NCBI GenBank assembly: GCA_002354035.1
Contig: DEKU01000058.1
Coordinates: 1 to 50,800 of the forward strand
Source of the DNA: Bacteroidales bacterium UBA2714
GTDB taxonomy: Bacteria; Bacteroidota; Bacteroidia; Bacteroidales; P3
Length of the DNA stretch: 50,800 nt
Direction of reading: 5' to 3'
How positions within the stretch are numbered: position 1 is the stretch's first letter; every line of letters starts with the position of its first letter. The notes beneath the pieces are model-generated. The model ran no database searches, was not told the origin of the DNA, and worked only from the letters and a program-made list of their open reading frames with translations. Positions 43,385 to 50,629 of the stretch are shown in pieces. Both the position numbers and the translations under genes were made by a program.

Positions 43385-44293
43385 TTATTTCGCGTTGATG
43401 GCGGCCAGGGCGATGCTGTACAGCTTGGTCTTGGCGCTGTCGCCACGGCTGGTGAGGATGCAGGGCACTTTGGCGCCTACGACCATGCAGGCCAGTTCGG
43501 CTCCGCCGAATTTGGTGCAGGATTTGTAGAACACGTTGCCGCTCTCGATGTTGGGGAACAGGAGGCAGTCGGCGTCACCGGCCACTTCGCCGCCCACTTT
43601 CTTGGTTTTGGCGCTCTCAGCGTCAATGGCCACGTCTAAAGCCAGCGGGCCGTCCAGCAGGGCACCCTTAATCTGGCCGCGGTCGCCCATCTTGCTGATG
43701 ATGGCAGCCTCTACACAGGCGGGCATGCCTGTCGACACCTGTTCGGTGGCGGCAATCAGGGCCACCTTCGGTTTCTCAATCTCCAGGCTCTTGGCGGTGC
43801 TGATGAGGTAGCTCAGAATCTGCTGTTTCTGCTTCATGTCGGGAGCGGGCACGATGGCCACATCGCTGCACACAAGCAGTTTGTGGTAGCGCGGAATCTC
43901 GAACACGGCCATGTGGGTCAGCATGTCGTTCTTCTTGCCGGGCATGAGGCCGGTCTCCTTGTTCAGGATGGCACGCATGTACTTGTCCGTGGAGAGCAGA
44001 CCTTTCATCAGGATGTCGCCTTTGCCTTCGCGGATCAGGCTTACGGCTTTCACACCGGCCTTGGTCTCGTCGGCTTCCTGCACCAGCTCGAACTTGTCGG
44101 GGTTGATGCCCTCTTCGGCGCACACTTTCTTTATGGTCTCAATGTCGCCCACCAGCGTGGCGTCCACAATGCCTTTGTCGACGGCGGCGCTCACTGCGCA
44201 AACGGTATGGGAGTCGTTGGCATAGGCTGCCACAAGTCTTTTCTTTCCCTTGGTCTTGACCAGTTCCAGAAGGTCATCTAATTTTGTAATCAT
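43385..44293 (-). CDS. ptb: Phosphate butyryltransferase / phosphate acyltransferase
   Basis: 302 aa, the usual length for Ptb-type enzymes and shorter than two-domain Pta. The PTA/PTB fold is shown by GDILMKGLLSTDKYMRAILNKETGLMPGKKNDMLTHMAVFEIP, VCSDVAIVPAPDMKQK and LDGPLALDVAIDAESAKTKKV, with GDADCLLFPNIESGNVFYK near the end. It converts butyryl-CoA (or a related acyl-CoA) and phosphate to the acyl-phosphate, the step before butyrate kinase. No buk gene is next to it. It is transcribed divergently from the KamB-like gene, consistent with amino-acid fermentation to butyrate. Confidence 0.88.
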   Translation of the reverse strand: MITKLDDLLELVKTKGKKRLVAAYANDSHTVCAVSAAVDKGIVDATLVGDIETIKKVCAEEGINPDKFELVQEADETKAGVKAVSLIREGKGDILMKGLLSTDKYMRAILNKETGLMPGKKNDMLTHMAVFEIPRYHKLLVCSDVAIVPAPDMKQKQQILSYLISTAKSLEIEKPKVALIAATEQVSTGMPACVEAAIISKMGDRGQIKGALLDGPLALDVAIDAESAKTKKVGGEVAGDADCLLFPNIESGNVFYKSCTKFGGAELACMVVGAKVPCILTSRGDSAKTKLYSIALAAINAK

Positions 44294-44350
44294 CTTGCTA
44301 TTAGTTTATTGTTTGTTTATTATTAAAAAAAACTCTGAATCTAACGTCTG

Positions 44351-44358
44351 CAAAGTTA
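44351..44358 (-). promoter_or_regulatory. Promoter -7 element of ptb
   Basis: The minus strand reads TAACTTTG, matching TAnnTTTG, 58 bp upstream of the ptb start. It faces an identical box on the plus strand 30 bp away. Confidence 0.7.
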
Positions 44359-44388
44359 CAAAAAAACTTTCACATACGGTTTTTTTCG

Positions 44389-44396
44389 TAACTTTG
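44389..44396 (+). promoter_or_regulatory. Promoter -7 element of the KamB-like gene
   Basis: TAACTTTG lies only 8 bp before the ATG at 44405. Since transcription starts a few bases after the -7 box, the mRNA would have almost no leader. The box is identical to that of the divergent ptb gene. Confidence 0.7.
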
Positions 44397-44404
44397 CAAC
44401 CGCT

Positions 44405-45430
44405 ATGCCTTTTGTCGAAAACTTACGCAACTATCGGAGCCTCTCTATTGTAGGGCTGGAAAAAAACACCGGCAAGACCGTCTGTCTTAACTATCTTCTC
44501 GGTCGGCTGCACCAGTTGGGCATCTCCACCGCCGTCACCTCCATCGGTGTCGACGGCGAGCAGGTCGACTCCGTCTACGCCACCGCCAAGCCCGAAATCA
44601 CCCTCTACGAGGGCATGCAGTTCGTCACCTCCCACCGCCACTACCTTCAGCGTCGGCTCGTCTCTTCCATCCTGTCGGTCGATGAGCGGCGCACAGCCCT
44701 GGGCCAGCTCGTCACCGCGCGGGTGCTCTGTCCAGGGCGCATCCTCCTTTCAGGGGCCGCCACCACTGGCGTCCTTCGCCAGCAGATAGCGCAGTTCCGC
44801 CGCAGCGATGTCCAGCTCACCATCGTCGACGGGGCCCTCTCACGCCTCAGCCTGGCCTCCCCCACCGTCACCGATGCCATGATTCTGGCCACCGGCGCCG
44901 CCGTCTCCCCCAACCTCCAGCAGCTCATCTCCCGCACCCGCTTCGTCTATCGGCTCATCAACCTCCCCGAAGTCTCCGAATCCCTCCGGCAGCGCCTCTC
45001 CGCTGTCGACAGCGGCCTTTGGATTGTCGACTCCGACGGCCTCCCCCACGACCTCGGCATCCAGTCCGTCTTCCTCCTTGGGCCGGACAGCAAGAGCCTC
45101 TTCACCCTCGGCAACACCCTCTTCGTCTCAGGCGCAGTCAGCAACCGACTGCTCAAATTCCTCGCCACCCAACCCAATGTAAAGGACATCATCCTCATCG
45201 TCCGCGACTTCACCAAACTCTTCATCACCCCCGACGCCTATGCCGACTTCACGCGCCGCGGCGGCACCGTGCAGGTGCTGCAGCGCTCACGCCTTGTAGC
45301 CGTCAGCCTCAACCCTACTTCGCCCCAAGGCTACACGCTCAACTCCGCCGAAGCCTGCAGCCAGCTCTCCGAAGCCCTCCAGTGCCCGGTCTACGACGTA
45401 GTCCGGTGCAGTCAGTCCGGCCAAGACTAA
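44405..45430 (+). CDS. P-loop protein resembling lysine 5,6-aminomutase reactivase subunit KamB
   Basis: 341 aa. A Walker A motif lies at the N-terminus (SIVGLEKNTGKTVCLNYLLG). It is followed by TSIGVDGEQVDSVYATAKPEITLYEGMQF-type sequence and later LVTARVLCPGRILLSGAATTGVLRQQI, VQLTIVDGALSRLSLASPTVTDAMILATGAAVS. This order matches my memory of KamB, the ATPase subunit thought to reactivate B12-dependent lysine 5,6-aminomutase, usually with a MutS-like KamC. Neither the mutase (kamDE) nor kamC is in the window, so this is a family-level call. The divergent ptb fits the lysine-to-butyrate route. Its 3' end overlaps the convergent LuxR gene by 4 bp. Confidence 0.65.
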   Translation: MPFVENLRNYRSLSIVGLEKNTGKTVCLNYLLGRLHQLGISTAVTSIGVDGEQVDSVYATAKPEITLYEGMQFVTSHRHYLQRRLVSSILSVDERRTALGQLVTARVLCPGRILLSGAATTGVLRQQIAQFRRSDVQLTIVDGALSRLSLASPTVTDAMILATGAAVSPNLQQLISRTRFVYRLINLPEVSESLRQRLSAVDSGLWIVDSDGLPHDLGIQSVFLLGPDSKSLFTLGNTLFVSGAVSNRLLKFLATQPNVKDIILIVRDFTKLFITPDAYADFTRRGGTVQVLQRSRLVAVSLNPTSPQGYTLNSAEACSQLSEALQCPVYDVVRCSQSGQD

Positions 45431-46140
45431 ATAATGCCGTAGTATTCGGCGTGCTGCACCGCCTCAGTGATGCTCTTCACCCCCAGCTTGTCGTACACAC
45501 TTTTGCGATAGAAATTCACCGTGTCCGTGGACTTGTTCATCATCATAGCAATATCTTTTGCAGAATAGCCGCTCTTCGAAAGGTACAGCATCCGGCGCTC
45601 ATCCTCGTTCACTCGTATGCGGCCAGTATCCTCCCACTGCTGTGACTCCGAGTTGAAATATAAAAAAGTGTCGGTACTCTCAATCTTGAGAAAAACATAA
45701 CGTTCCGAACGATGCACCGAAGGAGTGGCAAGTCCCAAAATAATTCTGGGAGACCCATCCTCGTCAATATCCATGCATGTCAGCCGGTTACTGATTAGCA
45801 TCTTCCTATTCCCGTTCCCTATGTGGTAGTTTAGGTACAGCACTATTTCATACCTCAGCTCCTTAGGTTTCCGGTGGTAATTGTTTTCAAACGAGGTTTT
45901 CACATCCCGAAGCAATCTCAAATAGTCTGTTGGAATCATACTTATCAGTTGATCATGCCCCGTTTGCATAATTGACGCTGCCTTCATCCTTCCCAGCAAA
46001 TCGCTGTTGCCTGACAAATACAGAAACCTGTTATTCACATTGTCCCAAAGGTACACCACCGCCGATGTCATCAGCGAAAATGACTTGGCCATTGAGATGA
46101 AATCCCGTTTCTCAGTATTGTCACAACCGATTAGTCCCAT
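45427..46140 (-). CDS. PAS-LuxR transcriptional regulator
   Basis: 237 aa. Residues ~15-165 resemble a PAS-like sensor fold (FSLMTSAVVYLWDNVNNRFLYLSGN ... RIILGLATPSV). The C-terminal ~60 residues are a LuxR/GerE helix-turn-helix (VNEDERRMLYLSKSGYSAKDIAMMMNKSTDTVNFYRKSVYDKLGVKSITEAVQHAEYYGII). It likely binds DNA as a dimer in response to a ligand or internal signal. It is divergent from the small-peptide cassette with two operator-like palindromes between them, so it probably controls that cassette and itself. No cognate histidine kinase is nearby. Confidence 0.88.
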   Translation of the reverse strand: MGLIGCDNTEKRDFISMAKSFSLMTSAVVYLWDNVNNRFLYLSGNSDLLGRMKAASIMQTGHDQLISMIPTDYLRLLRDVKTSFENNYHRKPKELRYEIVLYLNYHIGNGNRKMLISNRLTCMDIDEDGSPRIILGLATPSVHRSERYVFLKIESTDTFLYFNSESQQWEDTGRIRVNEDERRMLYLSKSGYSAKDIAMMMNKSTDTVNFYRKSVYDKLGVKSITEAVQHAEYYGII

Positions 46141-46199
46141 TGCTGTTGGTTAATATACAAGCTAATAATAATAATAATCAAAAATCCTTTTTCCGTTTG

Positions 46200-46207
46200 C
46201 AAAGATA
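46200..46207 (-). promoter_or_regulatory. Promoter -7 element of the LuxR gene
   Basis: The minus strand reads TATCTTTG, an exact TAnnTTTG match, 59 bp upstream of the start codon at 46140. Confidence 0.7.
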
Positions 46208-46213
46208 CATAAT

Positions 46214-46260
46214 TTCTACCAAATTTGGTAAAAAAAAATCGGTTCTACCAAATCTTGTAG
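46214..46260. promoter_or_regulatory. Two operator-like palindromes between divergent promoters
   Basis: TACCAAATTTGGTA (46217-46230) is a perfect 14-bp palindrome. CTACCAAATCTTGTAG (46245-46260) is a related imperfect one. The shared left arm TTCTACCAAAT recurs at 46214 and 46243, 29 bp apart (close to three helical turns). They sit between the -7 boxes at 46200-46207 (minus) and 46283-46290 (plus), where a LuxR-family dimer would act on both genes. Confidence 0.6.
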
Positions 46261-46282
46261 CAGACGTGACGCAAAAAGGAAG

Positions 46283-46290
46283 TACTTTTG
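46283..46290 (+). promoter_or_regulatory. Promoter -7 element of the small-peptide cassette
   Basis: TACTTTTG matches TAnnTTTG. It lies about 30 bp downstream of the second operator-like palindrome and 93 bp before the first small reading frame at 46383. Confidence 0.6.
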
Positions 46291-46382
46291 CATCCAAGAT
46301 AGAAACAACGATTACCTCAACAAGCAATGATAAAATCAAGAACTTAAAGCAAAAAACAGCTATCAAAAGAAAGGGGACAACA

Positions 46383-46469
46383 ATGAAAACAATCAGAAAA
46401 ACCACCAGCACTCTATCCGTGGCAGCAACAACGATGACTGCCTGCGACGCCCCATTCCCCATCCAATGA
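46383..46469 (+). CDS. 28-aa lipoprotein-like peptide
   Basis: MKTIRKTTSTLSVAATTMTAC followed by DAPFPIQ and a stop. A basic start, a mildly hydrophobic stretch and a cysteine after TMTA resemble a short lipoprotein signal followed by only seven residues, as in bacteriocin-release (lysis) lipoproteins. The frame is open further upstream, but the promoter at 46283 makes this Met the only start downstream of it in that frame. The hydrophobic core is weak (many Thr), so this is a tentative gene. Confidence 0.4.
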   Translation: MKTIRKTTSTLSVAATTMTACDAPFPIQ

Positions 46470-46497
46470 ATTGAAGAGCTCTTTCTAAAATAAATCA

Positions 46498-46577
46498 ATG
46501 TCTAACAAAAAAGTAATAAACCATGAAAGATGACACCAGCTAAACTAGCCCACAAGATCAAGCAGCTGAACCATTAA
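46498..46577 (+). CDS. Two overlapping micro-frames upstream of the Gly/Ala-rich peptide
   Basis: MSNKKVINHER (46498-46533) ends in a TGA that overlaps the next ATG as ATGA at 46530. That frame reads MTPAKLAHKIKQLNH and ends TAA at 46575-46577. Both are basic and resemble pieces of a leader peptide. A one-base shift at each end would fuse them to the Gly/Ala-rich frame that follows. They could be a coupled chain of micro-frames or the broken leader of one precursor gene. Confidence 0.35.
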
Positions 46578-46758
46578 GAAACATCCTGTAGCAGCATCGG
46601 ATGCTGTTGGTGCAGTTATCGGAGGTGTTACATGTGCTAAGTACGGCGCAGCTGGCGGCCCGGCAGGGGTTGCTATTACGGCTATAGCTGGTACTGTTGT
46701 TCGTGGTGCATGTTCGTCATCAATGTCTGCGGCAGGTAGAGAGATATTAAATAGATAA
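46570..46758 (+). CDS. Gly/Ala-rich bacteriocin-like peptide frame without a normal start codon
   Basis: 62 codons, open from 46570 to a TAA at 46756. It begins TIKKHPVAASDAVGAVIGG and continues VTCAKYGAAGGPAGVAITA, IAGTVVRGACSSSMSAAGRE, then ILNR. Small residues dominate, with glycine-zipper spacing (GxxxG-like) and two cysteines 26 residues apart, as in class II or circular-type bacteriocins. A GG pair at residues 18-19 could be a cleavage site. No ATG, GTG or TTG is in frame before the peptide; an ATT at 46573 overlaps the preceding TAA, or a +1 shift joins it to the upstream leader-like frame. It may be intact but translated unusually, or a pseudogene, or contain a sequencing error. Confidence 0.45.
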   Translation, partial: TIKKHPVAASDAVGAVIGGVTCAKYGAAGGPAGVAITAIAGTVVRGACSSSMSAAGREILNR

Positions 46759-46781
46759 CGAACGCAAACAATCTTTTTCAC

Positions 46782-47105
46782 ATGGATATTTTACTATATA
46801 CCGCAATGGTTCTTGGAGGCATGATAGTATATTTTTTTGAATATACTCCTGTCCCAGAAAACGTCTCAAAGAAAGAGTTTTGGAGATATGGGATAGTGAA
46901 TGGCATCATCGGGACATCACTTATTATTGCCGGTGTTGTCAACCTATTCTGCGAAGACCATATTTATTCTTATGTCGATAAGTTGAACTGGTTTTGGAGT
47001 ACCATAGTTATCATCTTTTCACTGGGTGCATGTTTTTGCCTTCCCTGGATAGTCCGGATTGTGAAAAGAAGAATTATTCGTAACAGAGCAGACAAAAAAA
47101 AATGA
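46782..47105 (+). CDS. Small three-helix membrane protein, candidate immunity protein
   Basis: 107 aa. Three membrane helices are visible: LLYTAMVLGGMIVYFF (~4-20), GIVNGIIGTSLIIAGVVNLF (~37-56) and STIVIIFSLGACFCLPWIV (~72-90). A strongly basic tail follows (VRIVKRRIIRNRADKKK). It lies 23 bp after the Gly/Ala-rich peptide frame in the same direction. Small basic proteins with three or four membrane helices commonly give immunity to membrane-active bacteriocins, so that role is plausible but inferred from context. I do not recognise a named family. Confidence 0.7.
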   Translation: MDILLYTAMVLGGMIVYFFEYTPVPENVSKKEFWRYGIVNGIIGTSLIIAGVVNLFCEDHIYSYVDKLNWFWSTIVIIFSLGACFCLPWIVRIVKRRIIRNRADKKK

Positions 47106-47220
47106 ATAGTGTCTGATATAACTCGAATCATAACATGAAAACTGACGGGACTCCAAAGGGGATTCTTTCTTATGATATGAGTTAATTAAATCGAGTCTAC
47201 ATAATCTCGTTGCAATAAAC

Positions 47221-47270
47221 GGCGCTGCCCAAAGGCGGAACCCTCCTCCTTTGGGCGGCGCCGCCTTCTT
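47221..47270 (+). terminator. GC-rich hairpin downstream of the small-peptide cassette
   Basis: GGCGC (47221-47225) and CCCAAAGG (47228-47235) pair with CCTTTGGG (47248-47255) and GCGCC (47258-47262), leaving a small internal loop. The stem is followed by GCCTTCTTTTC. It probably terminates the transcript of the cassette, 115 bp after the last gene. Confidence 0.6.
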
Positions 47271-47406
47271 TTCAGGGCTTGCGTCGGCCACTCTCCGAGC
47301 CCGCCACGCAGAGGGCAGCCGCCTGCCATCGCCGACCCGGACAGGCCAGTCCCTCACCCGAAACACAAGATATATTATACTGTTGAACAGCACAATAACC
47401 CCTATT

Positions 47407-47692
47407 CAGAGACAAAACAGAAACTAAACAGAGACAAAACAGAGACAAAATGTAAAATAAGGAGCGAATCTGGAGCGGACCTGGAGCGAACCCAGAGCGG
47501 AGGCAGAGCGGACCCAGAGCGGAGGCAAGGAGGCCGCAGAACAATTCCCGAGCGGAGCCGAGGAGGTGGGAGGGTGGGAGGAGGACGGGTACCGGGGGGG
47601 TGCTGGAAAGAGGCGGGAGGGGAGCAGGGCGAGGATGGGGCGGAAGCAGTGCGGTGACAGTGTGGATTAGGTGCGGGAGCGGGGCTTAGGGG
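47407..47692 (-). repeat. 11-bp phased repeat and C-rich 3' flank of the LptF/G gene
   Basis: No gene. On the plus strand, four AT-rich 11-mers at 47407-47450 (cagagacaaaa, cagaaactaaa, then cagagacaaaa twice) are followed, in the same 11-bp phase, by GC-rich units such as gagcggacctg, gagcgaaccca and gagcggaggca to about 47560. The strand is G-rich to 47692. On the minus strand, which is the sense of the gene ending at 47693, this reads as a C-rich tract and then TTTTGTCTCTG repeats. Confidence 0.75.
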
Positions 47693-49162
47693 CTATTGTT
47701 GTGGCGGGACCGGGGTGGCGGGGTCGGCAGGAGAAGGGGCGTCGGTGCGGGCGGCGGCGTGGCGGTTTTTGATGCTGAGCCAGCGTTTCCAGGTGGCGAG
47801 GTCGAAGAGGCTGGAGTCGGTGGTGGCTTGCCAGGTGAGGAGGGCGCCGATGGGGATGAAGACGAATGTGGAGATCCACATGCCTATGGGCTCGAGGGCG
47901 CTTTCGCGGACTGATTTTTCGTTGATCATGCCGATGACGTAGTAGAGGACGAAGAAGATGACCGATGCGACGAGGGGCATGCCGAGGCCGCCTTTGCGGA
48001 CGATGGAGCCGAAGGGTGCGCCGATGAAGAAGAGGAGGAGGCAGGCGACGGAGAGGGTGAATTTTCGCATGAGTTCGATGTAGTGGCGGTTGAGGTATTC
48101 GCGGTCGGCGTCGATGAGTGAGGCGTAGGTTTGGACGTCGTTGGAGGAGTTGAAGGCTTGTGCGCGGGCTTGGGTGAGGAGTTTGTGGCGGTGGATTTGG
48201 TTGGTGTCGGCGATGGCTTGTTTGACGTTGAGGAAGGCGGAGCTGTCGGCGGGGTGGTGGGTGTAGTATTGGTAGACGCGCATTTTGTTGAGGAGTGTGG
48301 TGTAGAATTCGTTGTAGCGGGTGTCGAGTGTTTGGTTGAGGACGCCCACGGTGGAGTCGAGCTGGGCGACGTTGAGCATTTGGTAGTGGCCGCTGAAGAA
48401 GTCTTCGGTGGTTTTTTTGAAGGCGAAGGAGGAGATGTCGAAGGTGAGGATTTGTTTGTCGAAGCCGATGCTGGTGAGCGGGCGCGACTGTGCGTTGTCG
48501 TGGTCGGTGAGTTCGGAGTAGTTGTAGCCGTTGTAGAGGGTGAAGAGGAGGTAGTTGTCGTCGGGTGTGGTTTGCATGTAGCCGTGGTCGGCGACGACGA
48601 TGTTGGTGCGGTCGATGCCTTGTGTGTGGTCGTAGATGATGATGTCGCGGAGGGTGCGTCCGTCGGGGTCTTTGTGGTTGACGCGTATGACGTAGCCGTC
48701 GATGTCGGTGTAGTATTCGCTGGGGCGGATGCTGACGGCGGGTTTTTTGCGTTGGATGTCGTAGAGGGTGACGCGGTATTTGTACATGGCCACGGGGAGG
48801 ACGTTGTTGGCGAAGTAGAAGGCGATGCCGGTGAGGAGGAGTGCGACGAAGGCCATGGGGAGCATGATGCGGCGGACGGATATGCCGCCGGCTTTCATGG
48901 CTACGAGTTCGTACTTTTCGCCGAAGTTGCCCATGGTCATGATGGAGGCGAAGAGGACGGCGATGGGGAGAGCCATGGGGACGAAGGTGGCGGAGGCGTA
49001 GAGGAGGAGTTCGGCTATGACTCCTACTTCGAGGCCTTTGCCGACGAGGTCGTCGATGTATTTCCAGACGAACTGCATGAGCAGAACGAAGACGGCGATG
49101 GTGAAGGTGAGCAGTAGCGGCCCGAGGAATGACTTGAGGATGAGTTTGTCGATTTTTTTCAT
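47693..49162 (-). CDS. LptF/LptG-family permease of lipopolysaccharide export
   Basis: 489 aa. The YjgP/YjgQ fold is visible: a start MKKIDKLILKSFLGPLLLTFTIAVFVLLMQFVWKYIDDLVGKG, then SATFVPMALPIAVLFASIMTMGNFGEKYELVAMKAGGISVRRI, a periplasmic beta-jellyroll part, and C-terminal helices (LSVACLLLFFIGAPFGSIVRKGGLGMPLVASVIFFVLYYV). The protein forms half of the inner-membrane ABC exporter that moves LPS to the LptA bridge. Only one permease gene is here. It lies 26 bp downstream of rseP in the same direction. Confidence 0.93.
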   Translation of the reverse strand: MKKIDKLILKSFLGPLLLTFTIAVFVLLMQFVWKYIDDLVGKGLEVGVIAELLLYASATFVPMALPIAVLFASIMTMGNFGEKYELVAMKAGGISVRRIMLPMAFVALLLTGIAFYFANNVLPVAMYKYRVTLYDIQRKKPAVSIRPSEYYTDIDGYVIRVNHKDPDGRTLRDIIIYDHTQGIDRTNIVVADHGYMQTTPDDNYLLFTLYNGYNYSELTDHDNAQSRPLTSIGFDKQILTFDISSFAFKKTTEDFFSGHYQMLNVAQLDSTVGVLNQTLDTRYNEFYTTLLNKMRVYQYYTHHPADSSAFLNVKQAIADTNQIHRHKLLTQARAQAFNSSNDVQTYASLIDADREYLNRHYIELMRKFTLSVACLLLFFIGAPFGSIVRKGGLGMPLVASVIFFVLYYVIGMINEKSVRESALEPIGMWISTFVFIPIGALLTWQATTDSSLFDLATWKRWLSIKNRHAAARTDAPSPADPATPVPPQQ

Positions 49163-49188
49163 GGTGGTTCAGGCCGGTGGGGTGGGTT

Positions 49189-50592
49189 TTAGCGCATGAG
49201 TCCTTGGAAGACTTTGATGAGGTCGTTGCCGTTGGCGATGACCATGAGGAGGATGAGGAGGAAGAAGCCGATGTTTTGGAGGATGTCGAGTGCTTTGGGG
49301 CTGACGGGGCGGCGGGTGATCATTTCCCAGAGGGTGGTGACGATGTGGCCGCCGTCGAGGCCGGGGATGGGGATGATGTTCATGAATGCCAGGACGATGG
49401 CGAGGAGGGCGGTGAGGTTGAGGAAGGCGAGCCAGTCCCAGCTGTCGGGGAAGAGGGTGGCCATGCTGATGAAGCCGCCGAGGCTTTTGGTGCCGTCGCG
49501 TGTGAAGAGGATTTTGAGTGAGGAGGCGTAGGTGACGAGGGTTTCCCAGCCGTAGCTGATGCCGGCGGGGATGGCTTGGAGGGGTGTGTAGTCGATGTGG
49601 TTGACGGTGAAGAGTTGGCTGAGGTCGTTTTGGGCGTAGATGCCGAGTTTGCCGTCGCTGCCGAGGTGGGTGCTGATGGTGAGGGGCTGGCCATGGCGGA
49701 AGAGGGAGAGGGTGACGCTGTCGCCCGCGAGGGAGCCGAGGGTGGAGGAGAATTGGGAGGCTGAGGGGGTGGGTATGCCGTTGATGGCCACGAGGCTGTC
49801 GCCTATTTGGAGGCCGCAGTGCTTGCCGAGGGAGCCTGGGGCGAAGTCTTTGATCACAAAGGGTATGCGGGGGGTGATGAGGTGTTTGGGGTTTTCGCGT
49901 GCGATGGAGGAGAGGAGGTCGGGGGAGAGGGGGAAGGTGACGAGGCTGTCGGCGCGGAGTACGGTGGCGGAGTGGGGTTTGTCGAGCACGAGTTTTTTGG
50001 TGGCGGCGGTGAGGTCGTATTGTTCTTGGCCGTCGATGGCGTAGATGATGTCGCCGTTTTGGAATCCTTGGTCGAGGAGCACTTGGTGGTATTCGTAGCC
50101 GAGGGAGGCGTTGCGCAGGGGCAGTTCGTCTTTGCCCCAGTGGGAGAAGATGAGGGAGTAGAGGAAGAGGGCGGAGAGGAAGTTGACGAGCACGCCGCCG
50201 GAGATGATGCAGAGGCGTTGCCAGCCGGGTTTGGTGCGGTATTCCCAGGGCTGGGGGGTGGCGGCGAGGTCGTTGGAGTCCTTGGTTTCGTCGACCATGC
50301 CTGCTATGTCGCAGTAGCCGCCGAGGGGAATCCAACCGAGGCCCCACAGGGTGTTGTTCTGGTCTTCGGGACGGAGGTTTTCTTCATTCCAGGAGTCGGG
50401 GGTTTGGGCGTTGAAGAAAAGGAAGTGCCATTTGCCGTCGAATTTCTTGGCTTTGAGGATGGAGAATTTCCAGTTGAAGAAGACGTAGAAGCGGCGGACG
50501 CGGACGTGGAAGAGTTTTGCGAAAAGGAGGTGACCCAGCTCGTGGGTGACCACGAGGAGTGTCAGGGAAAGGAGGAATATGATGGCTTTCAT
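49189..50592 (-). CDS. rseP: RseP site-2 zinc metalloprotease
   Basis: 467 aa from the Met at 50592. The frame is open to 50694 but the promoter at 50630-50637 lies in between. The first helix holds the zinc motif HELGH (TLLVVTHELGHLLFAKLFHV), and the second zinc ligand region is NIIPIPGLDGGHI near the C-terminus. Two PDZ-like segments lie in the periplasmic part (GSLGKHCGLQIGDSLVAINGIP and QNGDIIYAIDGQEQ). It performs intramembrane cleavage of anti-sigma factors or signal peptides. It could act on the anti-sigma-like protein in this window, but no evidence links them. Confidence 0.95.
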   Translation of the reverse strand: MKAIIFLLSLTLLVVTHELGHLLFAKLFHVRVRRFYVFFNWKFSILKAKKFDGKWHFLFFNAQTPDSWNEENLRPEDQNNTLWGLGWIPLGGYCDIAGMVDETKDSNDLAATPQPWEYRTKPGWQRLCIISGGVLVNFLSALFLYSLIFSHWGKDELPLRNASLGYEYHQVLLDQGFQNGDIIYAIDGQEQYDLTAATKKLVLDKPHSATVLRADSLVTFPLSPDLLSSIARENPKHLITPRIPFVIKDFAPGSLGKHCGLQIGDSLVAINGIPTPSASQFSSTLGSLAGDSVTLSLFRHGQPLTISTHLGSDGKLGIYAQNDLSQLFTVNHIDYTPLQAIPAGISYGWETLVTYASSLKILFTRDGTKSLGGFISMATLFPDSWDWLAFLNLTALLAIVLAFMNIIPIPGLDGGHIVTTLWEMITRRPVSPKALDILQNIGFFLLILLMVIANGNDLIKVFQGLMR

Positions 50593-50629
50593 GTAATTGC
50601 GTTTCGTTAAATGTAGCTCTAAAAACGTG

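Noticed and set aside
46545..46781. 78-aa minus-strand frame
   Set aside because: It is the complement of the Gly/Ala-rich peptide frame and lacks a promoter; its Ala/Pro/Val pattern is explained by that.
47272..47544. 90-aa minus-strand frame with Cys/Leu-rich sequence
   Set aside because: It is made by translating the 11-bp repeat array (33 bp = 11 codons) and has no independent support.
48131..49117. 328-aa Val/Asp/Glu/Gly-rich plus-strand frame
   Set aside because: It mirrors the LptF/G permease gene; the acidic valine-rich composition is the antisense of a hydrophobic membrane protein.
49169..50347. 392-aa Arg/Pro/His-rich minus-strand frame
   Set aside because: It is a shifted reading of rseP, which has the zinc and PDZ motifs in the other frame.
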